A stretch of 64,000 bases of DNA from Pseudonocardia ammonioxydans (lineage in GTDB: Bacteria > Actinomycetota > Actinomycetes > Mycobacteriales > Pseudonocardiaceae), in NCBI RefSeq assembly GCF_900115005.1, contig NZ_FOUY01000015.1:62001-126000 (forward strand), read 5' to 3'. The notes below the pieces were generated by a model that made no database searches, had not been told where the DNA came from, and saw nothing but the letters and a program-made list of their open reading frames with translations. Each line of letters begins with the position of its first letter. Position 1 is the stretch's first letter. The position numbers were made by a program, and so were the translations under genes. Of this stretch, positions 43,976-51,779 are shown piece after piece.

Positions 43976-44095
43976 GTGGGCCGTGCGCCGGCGCGGCCGA
44001 TCAGCCGAACGCCGCCCCGGCCCACCCGGTCGAGTGGGCTGTGCTCCGGACGGTGTGGGCGATCAGCCGGACGTGCCCCCGGCCCACCCGGCCGG
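43976..44095 (-). repeat. About 60-bp tandem duplication of the 3' end of the RluA gene
   Basis: The stretch 44034-44095, which contains the last codons and stop of the pseudouridine synthase gene, is repeated with changes at 43976-44033. Shared blocks include GATCAGCCG and CCCCGGCCCACCCGG. The copy lies just beyond the stop codon. Confidence 0.7.
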
Positions 44096-45046
44096 GTCGT
44101 CCCAGGCCTGCAGCGTGCGGTCGCTGTCGAACCGGCGGCGCAGGCCGGTCACCGGGTCGTCGAACTCCAGTGACCGCGAGAGCAGCTGCAACGGGCGGGT
44201 GAAGTCGCCGTCCGCGCGCCGGCGCAGCTCGGGGTAGACGTCGTCGCCGAGGATCGGCACGCCCAGCTCGGACAGGTGCACCCGCAGCTGGTGGGTGCGC
44301 CCGGTGCGCGGATGCAGCCGGTACCGGGCCAGGCCGTCGCGGTGCGTGTCGAGCTCGATCCGGGTCTCGGCGTTCGGCACGCCGGGTTCGGTCCGGGCTG
44401 CGAACACCCCCGTCCGTTTCACGATCCGCGACGTCACGGTGCGCGGCAGCTCCAGCGCCGGGTCGTGCGGGGCGAGGGCCTCGTAGGTCTTGCGCACCCG
44501 GCCGTCGGCGAACAGCGTCTGGTACGCCCCGCGCAGCTCCGGACGCTTCACCAGCAGCAGCACCCCCGCGGTGGCCCGGTCGAGCCGGTGCGCCGGGCTC
44601 AGCTCGGGCAGTCCCAGCTCGTGCCGGAGCCGGACGAGCACCGTCTGCCGGACGTGGCTGCCGCGCGGGATGGTGGCCAGGAAGTGCGGCTTGTCGACGA
44701 CCACGACGTCGTCGTCGGCGTGCAGGATCTCGATCGGGAACGGGACCTCGGCCTCGTCGGGCGCCTCGCGGTGCAGCCACAGCGTCGTCGACGGGGTGAA
44801 CACCGTGGCCGCGTCCAGCGGGCCCGCCGCGGTCGCGATCTCCCCGGCGGCGATCATCGCGTCGATCCGGGCCGGACCGACGTGCGGGAACCGGTCGGCG
44901 AGGTGCTCGCGCATCGTGGTCCACGGCCCGTCCGGCGGGGTGCGCAGCCGGGCCGGGGCGAGGCCGTCGCGCGGCGGCAGCGGGGACGTCTCGCGGGCGG
45001 CGGCCCGGCGGCGGGCGGCGCGGCCGCGTCCGGGGCGGGGGCTCAC
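44063..45046 (-). CDS. RluA-family RNA pseudouridine synthase
   Basis: A 327-residue enzyme that isomerises uridine to pseudouridine in rRNA or tRNA. The catalytic segment is SPAHRLDRATAGVLLL with the essential Asp in RLDRATAG; RYRLHPRTGRTHQLRVHLSELGVPILGD is the second signature. The N-terminal part (SPLPPRDGLAPARLR through PARIDAMIAAGEI) is the S4-less extension typical of the actinobacterial subgroup. The GTG at 45046 keeps that conserved segment; a later ATG at 44915 would cut it. No strong ribosome-binding site. RNA target unknown. Confidence 0.9.
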   Translation of the reverse strand: MSPRPGRGRAARRRAAARETSPLPPRDGLAPARLRTPPDGPWTTMREHLADRFPHVGPARIDAMIAAGEIATAAGPLDAATVFTPSTTLWLHREAPDEAEVPFPIEILHADDDVVVVDKPHFLATIPRGSHVRQTVLVRLRHELGLPELSPAHRLDRATAGVLLLVKRPELRGAYQTLFADGRVRKTYEALAPHDPALELPRTVTSRIVKRTGVFAARTEPGVPNAETRIELDTHRDGLARYRLHPRTGRTHQLRVHLSELGVPILGDDVYPELRRRADGDFTRPLQLLSRSLEFDDPVTGLRRRFDSDRTLQAWDDPAGWAGGTSG

Positions 45047-45148
45047 GGATGTCCACGGTAGGGCGCCCGGGCTCACGGGGGCCCGGGCGGGCGGTGCCGT
45101 CGGTGCGTCGGTGCGGCACCTCACGCGCGGGACGGCCGCCGGGATCCG

Positions 45149-45154
45149 TAGCAT
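45149..45154 (+). promoter_or_regulatory. Probable leaderless -10 of the LysE-type exporter
   Basis: TAGCAT lies eight bases before the GTG at 45163; no ribosome-binding site is visible. Confidence 0.38.
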
Positions 45155-45162
45155 CGCGCACC

Positions 45163-45783
45163 GTGACCTGGGCGTCCTACGGTGCGTACCTGCTGATCGT
45201 CGTCGGGCTGGTGCTGATGCCCGGCCCCGACACCTTCGTGCTGCTGCGGTCCTCCGTGGCCGGGGGCCGCCGGGCCGGGCTGCTGACGGCGGCCGGCGTG
45301 TTCGCCGGGAACGTGCTGCAGGGCTCGGCCGCGGCGTTCGGTCTGGGTGTGCTGATCGCGCAGTCGCACACGGCGTTCACCGTCATCCGCTGGGCCGGGG
45401 TCGGCTACCTGTGCGTGCTCGGTGTGCAGGCGCTGCGGGCCGCCCGCCGCGGCGACTACCCGGACCTCACCACCGGCGGGGCACGGGTGCGCGCCCACCG
45501 TTCCCTGCTGCTGGGGTTCGGCTCGAACGTCACCAACCCGAAGGTCCTGGTCATGTACCTGTCGGTGCTGCCGCAGTTCCTGGTGCCCGGGGTGACGACG
45601 ACCGTGGACGCGCTGTTGCTCGCCGTCACCGTCGCGGTGCTGGGCGGGATCTACCAGTCCGGCCTCGTGCTGGCGGTGCACCGGGCGCGCGGCTGGTTCT
45701 CCCGGCGCCGGGTGCGCCGGGCCGGCGACGTCGTCGCCGGTGTGGCGCTGCTCGGCTTCGGTGGGGCACTGGCCGCGGGCTGA
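45163..45783 (+). CDS. LysE/RhtB family exporter
   Basis: A 206-residue membrane protein with about six hydrophobic segments. It begins ASYGAYLLIVVGLVLMPGPDTFVLLRSS, carrying the family P-G-P-D/N motif, and has GFGSNVTNPKVLVMYLSVLPQF, the second conserved loop. Members export amino acids or their derivatives. The GTG at 45163 gives the normal length; the longer frame upstream lies in the divergent RluA leader. Confidence 0.9.
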   Translation: MTWASYGAYLLIVVGLVLMPGPDTFVLLRSSVAGGRRAGLLTAAGVFAGNVLQGSAAAFGLGVLIAQSHTAFTVIRWAGVGYLCVLGVQALRAARRGDYPDLTTGGARVRAHRSLLLGFGSNVTNPKVLVMYLSVLPQFLVPGVTTTVDALLLAVTVAVLGGIYQSGLVLAVHRARGWFSRRRVRRAGDVVAGVALLGFGGALAAG

Positions 45784-45842
45784 CCCCGTCCTCCACCGGC
45801 TCCGCGCCGGCCGGGGCGCGACGCGCTTGCCCGCATGGTGGG

Positions 45843-45856
45843 TATATGTTCATCAT
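45843..45856 (+). promoter_or_regulatory. AT-rich patch upstream of the GntP operon
   Basis: TATATGTTCATCAT stands out in GC-rich surroundings 33 bases before the ATG at 45889, with a TTGCCC at 45827-45832 about 18 bases before CATCAT. It is probably the promoter and possibly a GntR/IclR-type operator, but no exact -10 can be fixed. Confidence 0.35.
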
Positions 45857-45888
45857 GTGAGGCGACACCGGCGTCGAAACGGGGGACC

Positions 45889-47382
45889 ATGTCGGAGACC
45901 GTGATGGTGGCGAACACGGTGGTGGCCGTGCTCGCCACCGTCGTACTGATCGTCCGGTTCCGGCTGAACCCGGTGATCTCGCTGGTGATCGGCGCGGTGT
46001 ACCTCGGGCTCACCGCGGGGCTGGGCGTGGAGGGCACCGTCGACGCCGTCACCGGCGGCTTCGGCGAGATCCTGGCCGACGTCGGCCTGCTCATCGCCTT
46101 CGGTGTGCTCACCGGCGCGATGCTGCACCGCGCCGGCGCCATCGAACGGCTGGTGGCGACGTTGCTGCGGGTGTGCGGTCCGCGCGGGATGCCCTACGCC
46201 ACCACCGCGACCGTCTCGACCGTCCTGCAGTCGATCTTCGTGGACGTCCTGCTGGTCATCTCGGCACCGCTGGCGCGTCGGATCGCGCCGCGGATCGGGG
46301 ACCGCGGGCTGCCGCGCATGGCCACCGCGCTCGCCATCGGGCTGGAGTGCGGGATCGTCTTCATGGTCCCCGGCGTCGGTGCGGTGGCCCTGGCCGGCGT
46401 GCTCGGCGTGCCGATGGGGCAGATGCTGATCGCGGGCCTGGTCGTGGTCGTCCCGACCGTGCTGATCGCGACGGCGATCATGACGTTCCTGTTCCGGCGC
46501 GGCTGGTGGGACCCGGAGAAGGACGAACAGGAGCCGACCTGGGCCGGGATGCCGGCCGGCCCCGACCCGGCCGGCCCCGACCAGGCCGACCCTGACCCGG
46601 CCGGCTCAGCCCAGGTCGACTCCAGCCCGGCCGGCTCCGGCCCCGCCGAGGACGGCGGTCCGGCCGGTGACCCCGGTACCCGGGCCGAGCCCACCGGGGC
46701 GGGCACCGCCGTCGCGGAGACCCCCCGGCGTCGTCGGGAGCTGCCGCTGCTCGTGCTGTTCGGCCCGCTGCTGATCGGGCTGATCCTCATCGCCGCCGGC
46801 GCGGTGCTCGACGCCGCCGGGATCGAGCACCCCGTGCTGGTGTTCCTCGGCGAGCCGGTGATCGCACTGCTCATCGGCCTGGTGGGCACGACGGCGGTGG
46901 TCGGGCTGACGCACGGCCGCGAGGTCGTCGAGGGCGCGGTCGGCGACGGCTTCCGGGAGAGCGGGCAGATCCTGATCCTCACCGGCGTCGGCGGCTCGCT
47001 CGCGACGACGATCTCGAACGCGGGCCTCGGCGAGATCCTCGGCAGGTACTTCTCCGCGAACACGGCCGCGCCGCTGCTGATGGTGTGGCTGATCGCGGCC
47101 GTGCTGCACGTCGCGATCGGCTCGGTGACGATCTCGGCGATCACCGCCGCCGGTGTCCTGGCGCCGGTCGCCCCGGTCATCGGGCTGGCCCCGGTGCTGA
47201 TCGCCCTGGCCGCCGGGGCGGGCGCGCTGTTCGCCGTGCACGTCACCAGCAACACGTTCTGGCTGCTGCAGTCGCTGCTCGGCCAGTCCGTGCGGGGCAC
47301 GCTCAAGACCTGCTCGGTAGGGGTGTCGGTCGCCTCGGTCGTGGCGATCCTGGTGATCCTGCCGCTCTCACTCGTCTTCTAA
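45889..47382 (+). CDS. GntP-family organic acid permease
   Basis: A 497-residue secondary transporter with about twelve hydrophobic segments. GntP markers: LNPVISLVIGAVYLGLTAGL, GFGEILADVGLLIAFGVLTGAML in the first half, and FRESGQILILTGVGGSLATTISNAGLGEIL with SVTISAITAAGVLAP in the second. The central cytoplasmic loop (about residues 220-285) carries a low-complexity insert of D/S-P-A-G repeats not needed for transport. Relatives carry gluconate, glycerate or other hydroxy acids. Followed after 20 bases by a CoA-transferase and then a lyase, so it is the likely importer of the acid those enzymes use. Confidence 0.88.
   Translation: MSETVMVANTVVAVLATVVLIVRFRLNPVISLVIGAVYLGLTAGLGVEGTVDAVTGGFGEILADVGLLIAFGVLTGAMLHRAGAIERLVATLLRVCGPRGMPYATTATVSTVLQSIFVDVLLVISAPLARRIAPRIGDRGLPRMATALAIGLECGIVFMVPGVGAVALAGVLGVPMGQMLIAGLVVVVPTVLIATAIMTFLFRRGWWDPEKDEQEPTWAGMPAGPDPAGPDQADPDPAGSAQVDSSPAGSGPAEDGGPAGDPGTRAEPTGAGTAVAETPRRRRELPLLVLFGPLLIGLILIAAGAVLDAAGIEHPVLVFLGEPVIALLIGLVGTTAVVGLTHGREVVEGAVGDGFRESGQILILTGVGGSLATTISNAGLGEILGRYFSANTAAPLLMVWLIAAVLHVAIGSVTISAITAAGVLAPVAPVIGLAPVLIALAAGAGALFAVHVTSNTFWLLQSLLGQSVRGTLKTCSVGVSVASVVAILVILPLSLVF
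46559..46650 (+). repeat. Degenerate coding repeat in the GntP central loop
   Basis: Repeated 12-15-base variants of GACCCGGCCGGC encode D/S-P-A-G-P/S steps in the predicted cytoplasmic loop between the two halves of the permease. Confidence 0.55.
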
Positions 47383-47402
47383 CTGGGGAAAGGGCCACCG
47401 TC

Positions 47403-48620
47403 GTGACCGATCTGCCGCTGTCCGGCGTCCGGGTGCTGGAACTGGGGAACTACATCGCGGCCCCGACCGCGGGTCGCCTGCTCGCCGACTTCGGCGCCGA
47501 GGTGATCAAGGTCGAGCGCCCGCGCACCGGGGACGAGCTGCGCAACTGGCGGCTCTACGCGGGGGACACCTCGATGCTCTACCGCACGCTCAACCGCAAC
47601 AAGCGCTCGATCACCCTCGACATGCGCTCCGACGCCGGCCGGCAGGCCGTGCTCGACCTGGCCGCGCTGTCGGACGTCGTGCTGGAGAACTTCCGCCCCG
47701 GCACGCTCGAGAAGTGGGGTCTCGGCCCGGCCGAGCTCGACGCCGCGCACCCGGGCGTGGTGCTGGTCCGGATCTCCGCGTTCGGCCAGACCGGCCCGCT
47801 CTCGGCGCGGCCCGGTTTCGCCGCCGTCGCCGAGGCGATGGGCGGGCTGCGGGCCCTGGTGGGGGAGGAGGACCGGCCGCCGTCGCGGACCGGGGTGTCG
47901 ATCGGCGACTCGATCGCCGGGCTCTACGGCGCCTTCTCCGCGGTGATGGGCCTGTTCCAGCGCGAGTCGTCCCCCGAGCGGCCGCCGCTGAACCGGCGCT
48001 CGATGGACATCGCGCTGAACGAGGCGGTGTTCTCGGTGATGGAGTCGCTGGTGCCCGACCACCTCGCCTACGGCGTCGAGCGGCGCCGGGTCGGCGGGCG
48101 GATGGAGGGCATCGCGCCGTCCAACGCCTACGTGTGCGGCGACGGCGGCAGCGTGGTCATCGCGGGTAACGGCGACTCCATCTACGGCCGGTTCATGCAG
48201 GTCATCGGGCGTCCGGAGCTGGCCGAGGAGCCCGACCTCGCGTCGAACGCCGGCCGCTGGCAGCGCCGTGACGAGCTGGACGGGGCGATCGAGGCCTGGA
48301 CGCGGTCGCTGCCCCGCGCCGACGTGCTGGCCCGCCTGGAAGAGGCGGGGGTGCCGGCCGGGCCGATCCACTCCGCCGCCGACATCGTCGCCGACGAGCA
48401 GTTCCGGGCGCGGAACATGGTCCAATACTTCGACGTCGACACCGGCGGTGACGAGCCCGCCCGGGTCGGCTTCCCCGGCATCGTCCCGGTGCTCGACGGC
48501 GCCTCGGTGCCGGTCCGCCACGTCGGACCCGACCTCGGCGCCGATACCCACGACGTGCTGGGCGGCCTGCTCGGGTACCCGGACGACCGGATCCGCGCCG
48601 CGGCCGGAGAGGAGTCCTGA
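47403..48620 (+). CDS. CaiB/BaiF family CoA-transferase
   Basis: A 405-residue family III CoA-transferase: VRVLELGNYIAAPTAGRLLADFGAEVIKVERP at the start, NRNKRSITLDMRSDAGR, and GVSIGDSIAGLYGAFSAVMGL with the catalytic Asp in the G-x-S/D-x-x-G-D pattern. It forms an acyl-CoA by moving CoA from a donor thioester to a carboxylate. The GTG lies 20 bases after the GntP stop, and the lyase ATG follows its stop directly, so the three form one operon: import, activate, cleave. Confidence 0.92.
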   Translation: MTDLPLSGVRVLELGNYIAAPTAGRLLADFGAEVIKVERPRTGDELRNWRLYAGDTSMLYRTLNRNKRSITLDMRSDAGRQAVLDLAALSDVVLENFRPGTLEKWGLGPAELDAAHPGVVLVRISAFGQTGPLSARPGFAAVAEAMGGLRALVGEEDRPPSRTGVSIGDSIAGLYGAFSAVMGLFQRESSPERPPLNRRSMDIALNEAVFSVMESLVPDHLAYGVERRRVGGRMEGIAPSNAYVCGDGGSVVIAGNGDSIYGRFMQVIGRPELAEEPDLASNAGRWQRRDELDGAIEAWTRSLPRADVLARLEEAGVPAGPIHSAADIVADEQFRARNMVQYFDVDTGGDEPARVGFPGIVPVLDGASVPVRHVGPDLGADTHDVLGGLLGYPDDRIRAAAGEES

Positions 48621-49562
48621 ATGGACGTGGTGCTGCGTGACGTGACGCTGCGGGACGGCCTGCAGCTGACCGGCAAGCCGTTGCCGACCGACCGGAAGGT
48701 CGCGCTGGTGCGGTCGTTGCTGGCCGCGGGGGTGCCGGAGCTGGAGATCGGCTCGCTGGCCCGCGGTGACCTGGTGCCGCCACTGGCCGACACGCTCGAC
48801 GTGGTCGCCGCGCTCACGCCCGAGGAGCTCGAGCGCTGCTGGGTCTGGGTGGCGACGCCCCGGCACGTGCAGAAGGCCGTCGCCGCCGGGGCGCGCAACG
48901 TCCAGTACTGCTTCTCGGTCTCCGACGCCCACAACAACGCCAACATCGGCCGCGACACCGCGGTGTCGCTGGACGCCATGCCGGATGCCGTCGCGACCGC
49001 ACGGGAGGCGGGCGGCCGGATCCAGCTCTGCCTGGCCACCGCGTTCACCTGCCCGTTCGACGGGCCGGTGGACCCCGGCCGGGTCGTCGAGATCGTCGCC
49101 GACCCGCGCACCGCCGGTTCGTGCGACGTCGTCGTGTGCGACACGCTCGGGCAGGCGGTCCCGTCCGAGGTCGGGGCGCTGGTCGCGCGGGTGGCCGAGG
49201 TCGCGGGGGAGCGCCGGATCGCCTTCCACGGGCACGACACCTGGGGCCAGGGCGTGGCGAACGGGCTCGCCGCCGCCGCGTCCGGTGCGACGCTGCTCGA
49301 CGGGGCGCTCGGCGGGCTGGGCGGCTGCCCGTTCGCCCCGGGGGCCAGTGGCAACACCGCCAGCGAGGACCTGATGTTCGCGCTGCGTCCGGACTGGCTG
49401 ACCCCGACGGTGCTGGCCGGGCTCGTCGCGGAGTCCGAGGACCTGCTCGCGGAGCTGGGGGAGCCGAACCGCTCCCGCGCCGCGCAGGGCGTGCGCTCCA
49501 CAGCCGCGGCGTTCCCGTGGACGGCCGGGCCGCGCGAGGCCGGGCAGCAGGGCACCGGGTAG
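48621..49562 (+). CDS. Hydroxymethylglutaryl-CoA lyase-like aldolase
   Basis: A 313-residue TIM-barrel lyase of the HMGL/DRE-TIM family. It opens with VVLRDVTLRDGLQ (metal and catalytic Arg/Asp), has HGHDTWGQGVAN (metal histidines) and the signature GGLGGCPFAPGASGN with the catalytic Cys. It would split a 3-hydroxy-3-methyl-acyl-CoA to acetyl-CoA and a keto acid. Lacking leucine-catabolic neighbours and pairing with a CoA-transferase and a GntP permease, it may serve free 3-hydroxy-3-methylglutarate or citramalate rather than leucine breakdown; this is inference. The ATG directly follows the transferase stop. Confidence 0.9.
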   Translation: MDVVLRDVTLRDGLQLTGKPLPTDRKVALVRSLLAAGVPELEIGSLARGDLVPPLADTLDVVAALTPEELERCWVWVATPRHVQKAVAAGARNVQYCFSVSDAHNNANIGRDTAVSLDAMPDAVATAREAGGRIQLCLATAFTCPFDGPVDPGRVVEIVADPRTAGSCDVVVCDTLGQAVPSEVGALVARVAEVAGERRIAFHGHDTWGQGVANGLAAAASGATLLDGALGGLGGCPFAPGASGNTASEDLMFALRPDWLTPTVLAGLVAESEDLLAELGEPNRSRAAQGVRSTAAAFPWTAGPREAGQQGTG

Positions 49563-49584
49563 GGCGGCAGCGTCGGACTCGTTG

Positions 49585-49623
49585 CGCCACAAGGGTGTGC
49601 GTGCGTTCATAACGCCTGTGGCG
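49585..49623. terminator. Nested hairpin between the lyase and the glycine-rich protein gene
   Basis: CGCCACA (49585-49591) pairs with TGTGGCG (49617-49623), and inside it GCGTT-CAT-AACGC (49603-49615) forms a second perfect stem. It likely ends the GntP operon. The rest of the gap to 49722 shows no other clear element apart from a GAGAGGA ribosome-binding site. Confidence 0.5.
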
Positions 49624-49722
49624 ATTAGTCCGTCCGGCAGAGAGGTAGCCCTCCGTCAGCGGGTCGACATCCCGCACCCGGCCCACGCCGGGGACTGCAG
49701 TGGACGAGAGGACACGCCCTGC

Positions 49723-50028
49723 ATGACGGAACTGTTCGTCGGTGAGTTCGAGGACCAGCAGGTGGAGCTCCTGCCCGCCCGCACCGTGATGACCACGCTG
49801 CCCGGCGGTCTCCTCGGCGGCGACGGCGGTGACGGCGTCGCCGGGAGCGGTGACGGCGGTGCCGGCGGCGAGGGTGGCTCCGGCGGGAACGGCGCCAACC
49901 TGCTGAACATCAACGCCCTCGGTGAGCAGACCAACGACGCCGGTGGTGACGGCGGCGACGGTGGTGACGGTGGCGACAGCGGTGACGCGGCCGCCAAGGG
50001 CGGTGACGGGGGCGGCGCCGAGAAGTAG
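49723..50028 (+). CDS. Small Gly/Asp-rich protein, candidate ribosomal peptide precursor
   Basis: A 101-residue protein not assignable to a family with certainty. Residues 1-25 (MTELFVGEFEDQQVELLPAR then TVMTT) look like an ordered leader; the rest is glycine- and aspartate-rich, made of G-G-D-G repeats, interrupted by one hydrophobic, Asn-rich island NLLNINALGEQTND at 59-72. It has no signal peptide. A ribosome-binding site GAGAGGA lies about nine bases before the ATG. It is followed by a strong hairpin and then by a polytopic zinc protease with a PqqD-like N-terminus, the arrangement of a precursor and its processing enzyme. Other readings: a secreted or structural Gly-rich protein. Confidence 0.62.
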   Translation: MTELFVGEFEDQQVELLPARTVMTTLPGGLLGGDGGDGVAGSGDGGAGGEGGSGGNGANLLNINALGEQTNDAGGDGGDGGDGGDSGDAAAKGGDGGGAEK

Positions 50029-50046
50029 TGATCTCGCCGCACCCGT

Positions 50047-50091
50047 GACGTGGGGGCGGGTCGCCACGGGCGGCCCGCCCCCGTCCACGTC
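50047..50091 (+). terminator. Intercistronic hairpin between Gly-rich protein and protease genes
   Basis: GACGTGG plus GGGCGGGTCGCC on the left pairs with GGCGGCCCGCCC plus CCACGTC on the right, with a four-base bulge and a three-base loop. A leaky terminator or processing stem here would give more message for the small protein than for the protease. Confidence 0.6.
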
Positions 50092-50132
50092 CGGACCCGT
50101 CGAGCACCAACCACCACCCGCCAGGGAGCAGC

Positions 50133-51779
50133 GTGGCCGGCACCGCCACTGACACGATCGACGCCGAGGGCACGACCTCCGGCACTACAGCCACCGCGGG
50201 CACGACCGCTGCCGGGCAGGACGCGGGCGCCCCCGTCCCGGCCCCGGGCATCGAGTTCCTCGGGCCCTATCAGGGGTCCGGGTTCCGGACCCCGCGGTAC
50301 CTGCTGCGCCGCGAGGACGGGCAGGTCGCCCAGCTGCCGTGGCTGCTCTACCGCACGGCCTTCCACCTCGACGGCCGGCGCGGCCCGGACGAGGTGGCCG
50401 AGCTGCTGCACGCCGACACCGGCCGGGACATCACCGGCGACCAGGTCCGCTACCTGATCGCCGACCGGCTCCGGCCGGCCGGACTCGCCGGGGCGGTGCC
50501 GGACGCCGGTGTCGCCGACCGGCCCGGTGGCGACCGACCCGACGGCGACCGACCGGACGCCGTCCGCGCCCGGCCCGACCCGACGGAGACCGACCGTGCC
50601 CGTCCCGACCGGTCCGGAGCCGACCGTGCCGATGCCGACCGGTCCGACCCCGACCGGGCCCGAACCCCGCCGCCCGGCGGCCGGGGCACACCGGCCCGCG
50701 GCGACCACCTGCTGATGCTGCGACTGCGCACGGCGCTGGTCCCGGCCCGCGTCGTGTGGCGGATCGCCGGTCCGCTGCGCCCGCTGTTCCGGGCGCCGGT
50801 CGTGGTGCTGGTCCTGCTCGCGTTCGTGACCGTCGACGTCGCGGTCGCCGCCCGCGGCTGGGACGCGGTGCTCGGCGCGGGCCGGGCGCTGACCACCACC
50901 CCGGCGCTCACGCTCGCCGTGCTGGGGCTGGTCGTGGTCGCCGGTGTCTTCCACGAGTGCGGACACGTCACGGCCTGCCGGTACGGCGGGGCCACCCCCG
51001 GGGCGATGGGGGTGGGCATCTACCTGGTCTGGCCGGCGTTCTACAGCACCGTCACCGACGCCTACCGGCTCTCCCGGGCGGGACGGCTGCGCACCGACCT
51101 GGGCGGGGTCTACTTCAATGCGATCGTCCTGACCGTGCTCGGCGGGCTCTACCTGGCCACCGGGTCGGAGTGGCTGCTCGCCGCCTCGCTGCTCTGGCAC
51201 GTCGAGACGGCCTGGCAGTTCCTGCCGTCACTGCGGATGGACGGGTACTACATCCTCGCCGACCTGGTCGGGGTCCCGGACCTGTTCAACCGGATCCGGC
51301 CCATCCTGCGCTCCCTGGTCCGCCGCCGGCACTCGGACCCACTGGTCGCCGACCTGAAGCCGTGGGCGCGCCGGGTGGTGACCGCGTGGGTCGTGCTGGT
51401 GGTGCCGCTGCTGCTCGGCTGGCTGCTCGTGTTCGTCGCGCTGGCCCCGCAGCTGGCGCCCGCGGCGTGGGACGCGCTGACCGGTCTCGCCGGGCAGGCG
51501 CTGGACGCCGCGCGGGCCGGCGAGCCCGCCGGCGTGCTGGCCGCGGTCCTGCGCGGACTGCTGCTCCTGCTGCCGTGGGTGGGCGGCGCCTACCTCGTGG
51601 CGTTGCTGGTGCGACGGATGGTGCGCGCGGTGGGCCGGTTCGTCCGGCGTCGACGCCCGCAGGGACGGCACCGGTGGCGACCGGGGTCCGGCGTGCTCAC
51701 GGTCGACACGGTCGGCACCACGCCCGCGGGTGCCCGGCACCGGGTCAGGCCGGCGGGCGGCCGCCCAGCGTCCGGGTGA
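50133..51779 (+). CDS. M50-like membrane zinc protease with N-terminal PqqD/RRE-like domain
   Basis: A 548-residue protein in three parts. Residues about 40-118 (YLLRREDGQVAQLPWLLYRTAFHLDGRRG, DEVAELLHADTG, DQVRYLIADRLRPAGLAGA) look like a PqqD-type winged helix that recognises peptide leaders. Residues 126-182 are an Asp/Arg-rich repeat tract. From 210 on there are about seven membrane segments with the zinc motif HECGH (His274, Glu275, His278) and the third ligand region LRMDGYYILAD (Asp370). This is the site-2-protease fold of 'putative peptide zinc metalloprotease' proteins found beside RiPP genes. AGGGAG precedes the GTG. It directly follows the Gly-rich small protein, its probable partner. 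Confidence 0.8.
   Translation: MAGTATDTIDAEGTTSGTTATAGTTAAGQDAGAPVPAPGIEFLGPYQGSGFRTPRYLLRREDGQVAQLPWLLYRTAFHLDGRRGPDEVAELLHADTGRDITGDQVRYLIADRLRPAGLAGAVPDAGVADRPGGDRPDGDRPDAVRARPDPTETDRARPDRSGADRADADRSDPDRARTPPPGGRGTPARGDHLLMLRLRTALVPARVVWRIAGPLRPLFRAPVVVLVLLAFVTVDVAVAARGWDAVLGAGRALTTTPALTLAVLGLVVVAGVFHECGHVTACRYGGATPGAMGVGIYLVWPAFYSTVTDAYRLSRAGRLRTDLGGVYFNAIVLTVLGGLYLATGSEWLLAASLLWHVETAWQFLPSLRMDGYYILADLVGVPDLFNRIRPILRSLVRRRHSDPLVADLKPWARRVVTAWVVLVVPLLLGWLLVFVALAPQLAPAAWDALTGLAGQALDAARAGEPAGVLAAVLRGLLLLLPWVGGAYLVALLVRRMVRAVGRFVRRRRPQGRHRWRPGSGVLTVDTVGTTPAGARHRVRPAGGRPASG

Noticed and set aside
49723..50028. PE_PGRS-type protein
   Set aside because: Gly-rich repeats are similar in composition, but there is no PE domain and the protein is only 101 residues.
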